Shown: piece by piece, positions 34,369 through 44,746 of the stretch
How positions within the stretch are numbered: position 1 is the stretch's first letter
Layout: every line of letters starts with the position of its first letter
Assembly: GCA_902728285.1 (NCBI GenBank)
Contig: CACVBU010000534.1
Coordinates: 1,561,939-1,625,938 of the forward strand
DNA: 64,000 nt
Origin: Clytia hemisphaerica
Taxonomy: Eukaryota; Cnidaria; Hydrozoa; Leptothecata; Clytiidae
Direction of reading: 5' to 3'
Position numbers and translations under genes: made by a program
Notes under the pieces: generated by a model
What the model was told of the DNA's origin: nothing
What the model saw: only the letters and a program-made list of their open reading frames with translations
The model's database searches: none

Positions 34369-36356
34369 TCACAGACCCACTGGGGACTTCTTCCCACTGA
34401 AAAATTTGGCAAAATATCGTCTCCGGTGGAAAATTATCCTTCAATTTTAGTACCTATTGAAAATAATCAAATAAACCAATCCTCACTGCAAAATAGTGTG
34501 CTATCCCCACTGGATTTTCTGACTTGAAACAAAAGAAGTTAAATTCCCAGCCATAAAACGGTTTTTCTTGAATAAAATGATGAATTTGAACGAGCATTTT
34601 GGGATGAAATCTTTCAAAAAGGTGTAACACACGAGCTTAGAACTTTTGGTTTTGGTCCCAGGAGCGAAGAAGGATCCAATATTCCAAAATATTAGATTTT
34701 AAGAATTTTGAAATTATGAGAGTTAAGTGGCTCTTGGATTGATTCTGATGGTCTGAACTTGTTACATGATCTCTATATTTTATGAAACAATGATGAAGAG
34801 CACTTTTGGATCCGAAATTCCATCCGAAAAACATCTCTGAACTTGAACAATTATAAAAGATGCATTTCATTGTTAAAATGGACTGATCACAATCTAAAAT
34901 CAAAAGTCACTTCCACTTAACTTTAAAACATTCTTAGATACCAAAAAGTGCGGTTTCGCGAGCGTTATGGGATTAAAAATTTCATTTTAAAGTGGTGAAC
35001 CTACCCCAACCCCAATTTGTCGCAAAATGAAATTATTAATCCTTCGGGGTTCTATCTGAGCTAATTTTAGGTCATTAACGTAACGACATATCATGCATAA
35101 CGTAAAAAAATCAGTTTAGAGCCTTATAGGATATTCCATTCCAGACGCTCATTTCGGATAAGGCAAAGTATGTTACTTTCAATGAAGGATTTGATGATCC
35201 TTAGATGCTCTATTCTAGTGGAAAATCTTATTTTCGTGTTCTTAAGAGGCTAAACCTTCCAAATAATTAAATTTGAGCTACTTAATATCAAATAAACATA
35301 CTACAATCCTCAGTTTAAAAAGGCTTGAACTCAAAGAAAAATTAGGAATAAGTGATCCCAAACTGCTCCCAGCTAGAAGATTTTTTATTTAGGAATAGAA
35401 AATACATAAATGCTCCATCCTGCCAAATTTCAGTTCTAAAGCCCCATTAAATCAAAAGTTATTGCTCTTGGAATCCATATTCCATTTTCATTATGGAATC
35501 GTTTAATCCTAACGTAACGTGCTCCTAACTTTAAGAGGTTATAATTACTGGTTTAGTTTCTCTAGAAGGCTCGGGAAAAATGGAATGGAATCTTCAATCC
35601 TTTGCCGATCCCCTGATATCATATTAAGAAAAGGTGCATTTTGAGTGCATTTTGAGTGCATTTGAGTTTTTTACGCCAAAATGTTCTTACCATGTTCTTA
35701 TTTTCGCCATTTTTTGAATATTTTTGTCCATGTTCCTAAGAAATTGGGTGCTTTTAAAGAGTCCGCAAACGTGTACCTAATAAATGAACTGAACTCTCAA
35801 CAAGGGTGGCATACTTTACTTGTTTTTTTCGGGGGGTAGATGTCAGGGCAAAAAAATGTCCTCCCTACAACCAGATAAATTTCATGAGGAGTTTACTTTA
35901 TCCGCTTTCTTGGGACACATTGTACACATGAAAGAGCACTATTTCAAAACGATTCTTATTAAATAATCAACTCTCGTGAAATTCTCATACTAGTAATCAA
36001 AGGCTTTATCATTTGCACTAGATTTTGTGTGGATTTTCTTTGAAAGTATCAAACACCCCTGTCTCAGTGCCCCGGTGGATCTTTTCCAATGAGTAGGGTT
36101 AAAAACTTCTAACGGACATCCAAAGGCGATAGAAATTACTCTATTGTTTCCAGCTCAATAAATGCCAGTGGGGATGATCTTAGAGTGTGCAATTTTTTTC
36201 ATTCAATTTAAAATGAATATAATTTTAGGGCAATATTCTTAGTGGAATGAGAATTCAATGTGGTTTTTCAATGGGGATGGAATTTTAGAGGTTTCCTTCC
36301 AACGGGGACGAGTTTTTGACTACTTTTTCTAAGCGGGGTATCCACCGGGTCTGTGA
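34369..36356. mobile_element. 2-kb inverted-repeat element, TCACAGACCC ends
   Basis: TCACAGACCCACTGGGGACT at the left and, inverted, TCACAGACCCGGTGGATACC at the right. Both termini continue with CCCCACTGG / CCAGTGGGG motifs and AAAATTTGGCAAAATATCGTC-type repeats, which recur at 45084-45377 and 62170-62420. No transposase frame seen. A decayed TA-CACG MITE seems embedded near 35630-35780. Confidence 0.45.
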
Positions 36357-37645
36357 CACAGGGGTCGTGTTATCAAGTTTGATGCTTGATGTTTTGACCG
36401 AGGTGATACTAAAGGCCGGCCTCCGCTTTCGCGCCAAAAATGGGCAACAGTTTTTTTCTTAACCTTTTTTTGCCTGAAAAATAAACCTACGTCATAAAAA
36501 AGTTTTGCGCGAACAAGAAAGAAAGTTGAAGTAAGTTCTACTTTTTTTCATCCCTTACGTCAAATGAACCAATGGAATTGCTTCATTTTTCAACTGACCA
36601 AGAACTTTACAAAAACATCAAAAAGTTTTCGCTCATGCCGCGCGAAAGTGGGAGACCGGACAAGGATTGAAATAGAAAATCGGTGACTAGGGTCATGACT
36701 TTCTCAAGGTTCCTAATAGTGTTCATTTTTGTATGAACAGAAGTACGCGTTATCATTGGATATTAGTGGATCAACATTTTGGTCTGCCAGTAACTTCATT
36801 CGTCGGTTAAGCTTTGGTGGACTTGTAAGCCGTTATCGACATTTACATCTGCTTTAATCTTAAGTGCAATTGTAATAGGTTAGCATCGGTAGCGTGGTGG
36901 GTCGACAACAGATCGGGTTAACTGGGGAGAGAATTCGAGACAATTTTGATATTGGTGCCCCCTATCAAAAGTAAATATGTTCGGGTATCTTCTCTCCTTT
37001 TTGATTGAAAACTGTCTATTCTAAGGTGCAAAAAAGCAAAGGGGCACCGAAATTAGTAGTAAGAGACTCTTTTTTCATCACCCTTTGTATTTCAGCGCAC
37101 CCCCCTCCTGCGCAACCACACTACTGCTACTGGTTAGAATACTTTGCAAATAACACGTGGTGTTTTGTTTTTGTATGCTTTTGTGTATGGTTAAAAGAAA
37201 AGTCACGAAAAGGGTAACGGGTACCATTCCAAAAATCATTAAGTTGGAGCAGATCCCTTTAGCAGCTGTTTTCTATGGGTGCTCAAAGTATCGAAATGTC
37301 TGTCCGCCACGAAAACCATTTTTGTAACAGACCTTTTGTTGAATGGTTTCGAATATTGGGTTGGTGACTCTGGTGACGTTCTATTTGACCAGTCGACGAG
37401 ATTTAGGTACGTCAAACGGTTATTGGTATACCAATGTTTGTTGGACCTGTTTTGATAGGTAAGGTATTTTATTCGCAATTATCAAGTCATTTCCCTTTTT
37501 GAGTCTTTTAAGATTAACAGTATTATTGTGACACCATAAGCTCAAAATACAAACTGGCTATCCAGAAAATAATTCAAAATGTGTAAAAGTCTCTAATGGA
37601 AGCTGCAAGAACTCCGTCCTTTTTGATGAGTTATATCTCATGGTA
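36357..37645. other. no gene seen
   Basis: Mixed spacer. Around 36410-36660 GC-richer segments (GGCCGGCCTCCGCTTTCGC.. and GCGCGAAAGTGGGAGACCGG) form a loose inverted pair, perhaps another MITE. Frames at 37005-37217 (+) and 37239-37478 (-) show no motif. Confidence 0.4.
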
Positions 37646-37996
37646 CACGTTTTTTTTATTAGAACACCTAAAATTTGGCTGAGCCTGGATGTGCTTATTT
37701 TTTTAGGAATTTTTAGCCTAAACTGTTCTTAAATGTGTTTTTAATTTTTCAGACTACTCTAAATCAACAATATCATGAAAAATAAATAGCATCGGTAAAG
37801 TTTGGACAATATTTGACTCTCCATTTTAGAAAATCCATGCCTAAGTTCGGTTAAAACTGCTTGAAAAGAAGAAAATATTGTAGTTTCTTGTCATTTTTTT
37901 CCAATCTGAGACTTGGCATGTTCTTACGATGTTCTTAATTTTTCAACAAATTTCAGCCTCAATGTTCTTATAAACGGGTTCTAATTAAAAAACATG
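37646..37996. mobile_element. TA-CACG family MITE, long subtype
   Basis: CACGTTTTTTTTATTAGAAC at the left and ..TTCTAATTAAAAAACATG at the right, TA on both sides (37644-37645, 37997-37998). Nearly colinear with 21825-22189 over its length, with only small gaps. Confidence 0.75.
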
Positions 37997-37998
37997 TA

Positions 37999-39006
37999 CT
38001 TAGACTCACCAATGGACTACGTAAACTTTTAGTAACTTGCTATATCGAACGAATGCAGCGAAGCGAGTGGGCACGAAATAAATTTGTTTTGAAAATTCTA
38101 ACGAAAAACGAATAATTCTAAGTCGGAGAAAATTGTAAAAGAAATATCCAGTTTTTTTAGTTTCAAAAAATGATCGTGGAAATAATTAACAGAATCAGCA
38201 TATTTTAATCACACTAGTATTACTTTATCGTTAAAATAAAAATCTATAAGCAAGAAAAAGCAAAAATTTATAATTGACTAGAAAATTTTTAGCATAATTA
38301 AGAATATTATAATAATAGTATTAACCAAAAATTAATGACATTTCCAAGAAGTCACGAAGAAAACACATCACGCATAAAGCCAACGCTAGAAGGTGTATTA
38401 GCCCTGAGATAGCCCGGAAGCCACTTATAGCTTTTTGAAAAGTGGCCCGGTGTTATTTGGTAGACTTTATTTTTTGACTTTGCTTGAGGTGGTAGCTAAT
38501 CCGTTCCACTAGATCCAGTCCCTTCTTGGAGAAAAACAAAGAGAAAACTATGACCAAGGGATCCATCGTTTTCAAAATTTATGAAGTATTTATGAGCTTT
38601 TATTATCGTCCCGTAAATTTTGATTGGATTTTAGAATATATTTCTTGTTTTTTTGTTGTTTTCATATAATATTCGAAAACGAAAGTGAAAAAATTCAAGA
38701 GAACGATATCATCTAGTCTACTTCACTGGACTCCGCCATAAACATCATAAAAGTATTTTAGAACAAGTTTTGAGCAATATTTCAAGACATTGCAGACTCT
38801 AGAACACCAGAATTCTTAGAAAAATGGACAAAAATACTTACAAAATGATTAAAATAAGAACATATTAAGAAATTTTAAACTTAAAACTCAAAAATTAAAA
38901 ACATCAAAAAAAATTCAAAAATTATGGATGTTCTTATAAAAAATTAACATATAAATGAAAAATATAGTACTATCCCAAGATGCAAAGCTCTTGTGCTTTT
39001 TATGAA
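37999..39006. other. spacer with a decayed TA-CACG MITE
   Basis: 38811-38952 contains AGAACACC.. and GATGTTCTTATAAAAAATTA remnants of the TA-CACG family. An AATAAA on the minus strand (38599-38604) could serve the DCST gene but is 400 bases past its stop. Confidence 0.4.
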
Positions 39007-40597
39007 TTATTTAAAATCTTTATGACAATGTTTGCACATCTTACACTGCAAATCGCTTCCATCATTATCTCTCATGCCAACATTAACCAAATTATCGCTT
39101 AATAATATAATACGTAAACATTCAAAACATCTTGGCTTCCCAACTTTCAATTTCCGGAAAAAATTAAGGAAACGATAGAACCAGGAGAATTTTAAAGTCA
39201 GTTTGCGTTTTCTGCATTTATGAAGTATAATGGCATTCAGTTGAATCCTTCTTGTATTTCTACCACGAGTGATTTGGTCATGGAGATAAATCGCACGGAT
39301 CGTGTGCACGATCAGGATAAAACAGGTTACAGATTCGTGATCGTAATCGCATACCATATGCATCAAAGATACACGATAATAAAATAATTCCCAAGAGTAT
39401 TGAAATAGTTGTTATCGCCAGTTTACTACTTTGGAAAGGCTTCAATGGACAACTTTTCATCAATAAATCTTGGTTCTTATATTTTGATATTGTTTTCTTA
39501 ACTTTTGATTTAACGTCTTTGAGTTTTGGTTTAAGCCAATCTGTAATCCCGCTATTTGTTGTTGGCTTATCCACGTGGCCATCAGCATTGGCTCCCGTAC
39601 TTGTCGTTAAACTGTTTAGTTTCGTGTAAAGGGCCGCATCGCCAAGAATAACAAAAACTGAAACCATAATCACAACCAAAGCTATTAATGCTTTCAAAAA
39701 TGTCTTCTGTAATTCCTCTCTTGTAAGTCTGAGAGCTGAACTTTTCCGATATTTCAACTTTTTTTCCCATCGGCGTAACGGTGTTAACTTGTCGTAATTA
39801 TCGCCGTTTTCGCGCCATAAAGAGCGTAAGTTATCATCGACAATCTTGTTATCGAATTCGTCATCAGTATAATATTGCTTTAAATATCGGATAGAATCAA
39901 AAATCAATATAATAAGCGAACCAATGAAGAAGAAATTCCCAATATTTTTATAGTAATACTGAGCATCATCAAAAAGTTCTTTAATTGCAGTAAGAATCTT
40001 CAATTGAATATCATCAACATTGGGAACATTAACAAAAGGAAATTCCGGCAAATCTTTCATGAATTTATACATGCATGTGCTACTCTCGACTGCTTCATTG
40101 ATATTATTGTTGATATTGTTTATAGGACCTTCCATAAGAAAACCAATGGCCATACTCAACAAAGACGCGCGTCCTTTTCCAGTAATCATTCCTGGTAGAA
40201 TCAACATTAAAATGCATCTGGTATGGTGAGAAAAGAGACTCAATGTACCAGAAATGAATGCAATAGATCCACTTATAATCAAAGACCATTTCTGTCTTAG
40301 CGAGTTGTTAATTTCAGATTCTAAAACCATGTAGTATAAATAAAGGTACAACAGAGAAAATTGTACAAGAATCAATGGCAAAGCTGAAAAACGCGATGTT
40401 TGTAGAAAGTGCTTTAGCAAATGGAAACATGTCTTGCTTTTAGGAGCTGATGATTTTGATGTTTTAGGATTTTTCTTTGATGTCTTCTGTTTAACTAGTC
40501 TTTTCTTTTCCTTCGGTTTTTTCTCCTCGGGCTTTGCTTCTTTTACCTCAAAGCCTTCTATGATTGAATGAATATTTTTCGACGCCTTCGATGCCAT
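39007..40597 (-). CDS. DC-STAMP/DCST-family membrane protein, frameshifted
   Basis: ATG at 40597; 430 codons are open before a frameshift at base 39307, where one extra base (G on the coding strand) separates ..FYPDR from HTIRAIYLHDQITRGRN... The second frame ends at TAA 39007. A lysine-rich N-terminus (20-55) precedes membrane segments near 71-92, 103-122, 129-160, 221-240, 298-324 and 392-414. Family signatures are clear: PGMITGKGRASLLSMAIGFL, GPINNINNNINE, DDEFDN and LTPLRRWEKKLKY. Relatives are DC-STAMP (cell fusion), vertebrate DCST1/2, Drosophila sneaky and C. elegans SPE-42/49, needed on sperm for fertilisation. The tail (RCFECLR.. CKMCKHCHKD) has CxxC pairs recalling, but not completing, the DCST1 RING. 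Uninterrupted length would be about 530 residues, shorter than DCST1. Broken by mutation or a sequence error. Confidence 0.85.
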
Positions 40598-41013
40598 CTT
40601 TAAGTTATTACAAAGACTTCAAATATATTCTTGTTGTTTTGGTCTTCCTGAAGCTCAAATATTCGCAAAAATAACAGCTCAATCTCTTTACATCACCACA
40701 GTCAATTTCTTTTCATAAAGAACTACGTGGGCACAGAGTATTTATACGACAGTTTTTACATGCCCTTCAATTGTCAAAACAGACAAAATAGGAGAATTTA
40801 GTTTTGTTTATACATCGTATTTGGATGAAATTGGTCTCCATCTTATGATGTTTTCAAATTACCAAACTACAAAAATTATGTCATATGACAAAATGAATGA
40901 CAAGTGTCAATTTTCCATGAAATTTTCTCCTTTTTCGTAGAAATAAGAATTATGTTTTTTTCCTCTATCTCTTTACCTTTCGCGTCCATGCGTTATTCAA
41001 TTTGCTTGGTTAA
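40598..41013. other. 5' region of the DCST gene
   Basis: Upstream of the minus-strand ATG; AT-rich, with TATTTATA at 40739-40746 in spacer. No promoter element can be assigned with confidence. Confidence 0.3.
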
Positions 41014-41773
41014 AGGGACATAACAGTATTTGCGAAATTTGTAAACAAACTGTAAGCAGTGGATACAAAATCAAAACAAATGTCACATGTCAAAATAAAA
41101 AATCAAACTAAATATGGCTAATTTCGATTGTTCAATTGTTTTACAAGTTTGTTTTGGACACGTGATTTTAATTGTTCTCTTTAATGACACGTGGTTCGCG
41201 CAATGTTTACATTTTACTACTTTAATTTTTTTTTCTTTATTGAAACATAAACACAGGGTACATTACGAATATATACTACAAAATACTATAAACATTAATA
41301 TAGTCCCTCCGCTAGAAACTTAACTTATATCGCCAGAGGTAAGACTATGAAGAAAGGAAAAAGTAAAACAATGTGTGACGTGGAGAGAGCTATGGTTGTA
41401 GTAGACTAAAATAACGCACCACTGAACCTTCCAGATTCATGGATATATTCAACGACAGAAAGAATTATAGTTTGATTTAAAATTAAAGTCAAGCTTCCAT
41501 CACCGTATAATAAAAGCCGACAAAAATAAGAAGGGTTTAGTGGGAGGAAAACAATACCTAAGTCTTGTAGTTTGTCGAATAGAGATTGTCTCGCATGGGA
41601 ATATATAGAGTAGTGCAGAAAAAAGTGCTGAGTATTTTCAACTGAGTTAGTTCACGAAAATATCACGAGAACCATATGTCTAAATTTGTGCTCGTTGAGA
41701 TGACTGAACCCTACCCGAAGTCGATTTAGAAAGACTACACCTTGATTGTACTACTTACTACATTAATGTCCCT
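41014..41773. mobile_element. TTAA-flanked Kolobok/T2-like MITE, copy A, interrupted by a LINE fragment
   Basis: AGGGACATAACAGTATTTGC at the left and ATGTCCCT at the right with TTAA directly outside both ends (41010-41013, 41774-41777). TTAA plus AGGRR ends match the T2/Kolobok type of element known from Xenopus (TTAAAGGRR). Apart from the 528-bp insertion at 41227-41754, its sequence is the inverse of copy B (43679-44746) with about 95% identity by eye. Confidence 0.85.
41227..41754 (-). mobile_element. 3' fragment of a non-LTR retrotransposon (LINE)
   Basis: Read on the minus strand it encodes VVFLNRLRVGFSHLNEHKFR, then after a stop TQHFFLHYSIYSHARQSLFD and RLLLYGD, the typical C-terminal region found downstream of the reverse transcriptase of many animal LINEs (N-R-L-R-x-G-x-S-H-L..H-F-x-L-H-C). 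It then runs through an untranslated part to AATAAAG and an A tail (seen as T(8-9) at 41227). A 13-bp target duplication, TTACTAC(T/A)TTAAT, is present at 41214-41226 and 41755-41767. It is 5'-truncated, with an in-frame stop and without the usual cysteine-containing segment, so it is dead. Confidence 0.75.
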
Positions 41774-41792
41774 TTAAAGTTAGGGACAAGGG

Positions 41793-41929
41793 GACGAGAT
41801 GCAGTTTTTACAAGCTCTTATTTGAATTGGTTGGTTGTTAACCAGTAATAAAACATGTTTGTTACTTTTTCTAAAGAACGCGTCATCTTTATAAAAATGA
41901 CTAATTATTAAAGTAAGTTATAAAAACTA
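41793..41929. mobile_element. second copy of the GAGATGGAGTTTTTA MITE
   Basis: Shares GACGAGATG.AGTTTTTACAA, ACCAGTAATAAAACA and TTGTTACTTTTTCTAAAGAA with 22683-22828. Its right inverted end stops at TATAAAAACT and lacks the CCATCTC part. Confidence 0.6.
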
Positions 41930-42094
41930 GTGTGTTCATGTATCTTGTTCGATTCACTCACCAAAGAAAATTTCATAATGAACGATGAAATAAACAACAA
42001 GAATGAGGAAGATAGCAATATAGGTTAGTAACTTTTTGACAAGCTCGGTTGTTATACATACTGCCCTACTGCTAGTCTTCCTGTAGGTGGTATC

Positions 42095-42461
42095 CCCGGG
42101 GGGGGGGGGGGGGGGGGGGTACTAGGTTTGCGAGGTGACGGGTATGTCCGAGCCGAAAATCGAAAATCGACCCTTTGAGAGACAAAATTTTGGTGATTTT
42201 GGGACCCTTTGAGAGACTTTTTCCTAAATTTTGATCACTCTTTTCCAAATTTTGGTTTGATTTTCACCAAATTTTGGTCAAGATTTTTGGAAATCGTGAC
42301 CCTTTGAGAGAGAAATTTTTGATTTTCGTGATTTACGGACCCTTTCAAGAGACTAACTTTTGAATTTGTACCCCTTTGAGAGACTTTTGAGGAATGAGAA
42401 AAGGTACCCTTATGGCTCGCACATACCCGGCACCCATTTTGCCTAAGTACCCCCCCCCGGG
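42095..42461. mobile_element. hAT-like MITE with CCCGGGGG ends
   Basis: Starts CCC followed by a run of more than 20 G and TACTAGG; ends CCTAAGTACCCCCCCCC then GGG. The octamer GTGGTATC lies outside both ends (42087-42094, 42462-42469), an exact duplication. The body is a degenerate tandem of CCCTTTGAGAGAC plus AAATTTTGGTCG-like spacers, four to six units. No protein. Confidence 0.85.
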
Positions 42462-43033
42462 GTGGTATCTAGCTCATTAAGTTTGGGTATTTCTAGGTGG
42501 GAAATAGGTACCCTGAAATTTCATTTCCATTTAAAAAATAATTTGCACTCTTCTCCCGTCCGAACCAGTAAATGCATTAGTGATATTATTTCCCACCCTT
42601 ATCTTTACCCTTAATATTATCCTCATCATTGAGTTTTAACAAGACTTAAAGGGCTGACTAGAAATGGAGCTATTGGATGAGAATGCACATTGCCGCTGCT
42701 TTTCAAGCTACCGATTTGATCTGGTCGACCAACTTTTTCTATAACTAGGATGTCTAAGGATACCAAAAAACCACCTTAGGATTACTCCCATTCCGGAGAC
42801 GAAAAACCGAATTCTTAGGTCCTAGCTGACGGGCTAATATCAAAAGTAAAATCCATTGCAAGATTTTGAAAAACAAAACAAAATAAAATGCTAGATTCAA
42901 TCTGTCGTTCAAAAGGCAGTGCATTTTTTATATCTTCATCATCTTTTTTGTTTTGTAAAGGTTGACGGTGTACTCTAGCGCTTCGGGCTTGAAACTCTAT
43001 GATTCCAATGATTATCTACAATCGTTGCAAGTA
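42462..43033. other. no gene seen
   Basis: Spacer between two mobile elements; no supportable frame or repeat. Confidence 0.45.
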
Positions 43034-43043
43034 CCGTGGCAAG

Positions 43044-43292
43044 CGACCGTAGTACAGTGGTAGAGCATCCGGCTACGGTTCGCAAGGTTGTGGGTTCAAC
43101 CCCCAGTCGGGTCATACCAAAGATTCCTAAAATGGTACTTGATGCCTCTCTGCTTGATGCTCAGCAACTAAGAGAAGGATCAAGGGTAAGTGGAGAAATC
43201 CAGGGAGAAAGAGTGGCGATAGATAGAAAGATAGCTATCGAAAGAGGAGCCTTCGGGTCGCCTCCGACTGCGGTCGCAAACTTACTTACTTA
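43044..43292 (+). mobile_element. full-length tRNA-derived SINE with (TTAC)n tail
   Basis: The head is tRNA-like: TAGTACAGTGGTAGAGC occupies the A-box place and GTGGGTTCAACCCCC is a B box with T-stem, ending GGGTCA. A unique body follows (GGTACTTGATGCCTCTCTGC, GCCTTCGGGTCGCCTCC) and then (CTTA)3. A 10-bp target duplication, CCGTGGCAAG, is at 43034-43043 and 43293-43302. An internal RNA polymerase III promoter is therefore probably present. The 105-codon frame across it is incidental. Confidence 0.9.
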
Positions 43293-43379
43293 CCGTGGCA
43301 AGTACTTTTATATCTTGAAAACTTTACAAATAAATATTGAATCTGATATATAAGCTTAATCGAAGAAATTCGACTCATT

Positions 43380-43522
43380 TCTCCAGTAATCTTGAGTTTG
43401 TCCAAGACCAAATAAAATGCCATAAGCACCAGAATTGTGTGTACCAGCTATTAAAACTTGACAAAGTTTTGTTGAATCTGAAATACGTCCCATCCAAACA
43501 TTTTTATCAAAATTGGAGTGTG
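43380..43522 (-). pseudogene. fragment duplicated from the PI-PLC exon
   Basis: Closely matches (about 94% by eye) bases 46741-46881, part of the PI-PLC X-domain exon, in the same orientation. It covers about 45 codons around the first catalytic histidine; the PGTHNSG motif is changed to AGTHNSG. There is no rest of the gene around it, so it is a non-functional partial duplicate 3.3 kb away from its source. Confidence 0.85.
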
Positions 43523-43544
43523 TTTGAAAAAGCTAAATAAGTTT

Positions 43545-43587
43545 GCGTTTAATCTAAATAAGTTTGCGTTTATCGACCCAGTGATAT
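43545..43587. repeat. 21-bp tandem duplication
   Basis: AAATAAGTTTGCGTTTAATC and AAATAAGTTTGCGTTTATCG adjoin directly. TGTTTGAAAAAGCTA also appears twice (43519 and 43630). Confidence 0.65.
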
Positions 43588-43678
43588 TCATATTGGAAGT
43601 TTATGTCGTGGCTTGGATCCAGTTGTCATGTTTGAAAAAGCTACAATAACCATATAACTGTTACAAAGAAAACTTTAA

Positions 43679-44746
43679 AGGGACATTAAAGTAGTAAAAT
43701 GTAGACATTGCGCGAACCACGTGTCATTAAAGAGAACAATTAAAATCGCGTGTCCAAAACAAACTTGTAAAACAACTGAATAATCAAAATTAGCCATATT
43801 TGGTTTGATTTTTTATTTTGACATGTGACATTTGGTTTGATTTTGTATCCGCTGCATACAGTTTGTTAGCCTGGATATCCAAGCTCAAAATTTTAGAAAA
43901 AATAAGTTTTACCTCAGCCAGACAAAGTTCTAAAATTATAGAGCTTGGTTCACCTAGAAATCAGGTGAACCCCTATTGACAGATTTTCCTGCATGAATCC
44001 CATGGCTGCAAATAAATATATGCACATAATGACATGCATAATTTCAAGATGGTACCCCAGCAGTAATAAATCAATTTAGAATGGCAGCCTTGACCATAAA
44101 ATATAGACAGTGTGGTGGAAAGTCTGTTTAGACAAAAAGTGCAAAGTGAATTTTGGAGAAATTCTTTTTTCAAAATCCACCCAAAACAGCAATACAAAAT
44201 TGCCAAACAAAAAGAAGAATGAAGCAAAATAAAGATATACCTTTGGTTCTTTACACGATGCAACAAGTCATTCCGAAGATTAAAACAAGAATTCTAGCAG
44301 TAATTGAAAAGAAAAACAACCAGGACATCTAAAATTCCCATTTTTGATCTCCCACTTCTTCCCTACATTATATTGTTATTTTTATTTGGATGCGTGGTCA
44401 AACACCCAAGGGAGATAATTAGATATTCTATTGTTATTTGCTTCGAAGAAGAAAAGTCAGGGAGATTTGCAAAGCAGCGTATGCGCCTTGCTGAACGCCC
44501 GCGCGGTCCACCTAAATATTTAGGCGTACTCGCATAATTTCTTATACGCGCGCCACCATTCAGATCTCTGATTCGCTTGGACCAACCAATCAGAATAACC
44601 GCATAATCATCCTCAGATGAGAATGCAGACAATCTAGGTAAACCAGACCGTAAACATAAGAAATATCAAAATCAAAAAAAAGTTTACGGGCTGGATACCC
44701 AGGCTAACAGTTTGTTTACAAATTTCGCAAGTACTGTTATGTCCCT
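43679..44746. mobile_element. TTAA-flanked Kolobok/T2-like MITE, copy B, interrupted
   Basis: AGGGACATTAAAGTAGTAAA at the left, TACTGTTATGTCCCT at the right, TTAA directly outside both (43675-43678, 44747-44750). Opposite in orientation to copy A. Without the 840-bp insertion at 43867-44706 the element is about 219 bp, which is the intact MITE length. Confidence 0.85.
43867..44706. mobile_element. 840-bp DNA element with TAGCCTGG ends and 9-bp target duplication
   Basis: Ends are TAGCCTGGATATCCAAGC and, inverted, TAGCCTGGGTATCCAGCC. The 9-mer ACAGTTTGT lies on both sides (43858-43866, 44707-44715) and occurs only once at the corresponding site of copy A. A subterminal palindrome (AAGCTC..TTTTAGA with TCTAAAAT..GAGCTT) follows the left end. 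Duplications of 9 bp suit MULE or Merlin (8-9 bp) elements, but the ends are not ones I know. No transposase frame; longest frame about 97 codons without motif. Confidence 0.8.

Noticed and set aside
41950..42024. Possible exon: + strand MNDEINNKNEEDSNI with GTTAGT donor, or - strand YIAIFLILVVYFIVHYEIFF with GTGAGT donor
   Set aside because: Both readings look exon-like but exclude each other, and neither has a good acceptor or a neighbouring exon.
43046..43116. A functional tRNA gene
   Set aside because: It has A- and B-box-like words and a T-stem, but it is the head of a SINE with a body, TTAC tail and 10-bp target duplication, and the cloverleaf is incomplete.
43036..43353. A 105-codon protein gene
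   Set aside because: The frame lies across the SINE; a similar frame appears in the other SINE copy (26625-26906, other strand) and is a by-product of the element.
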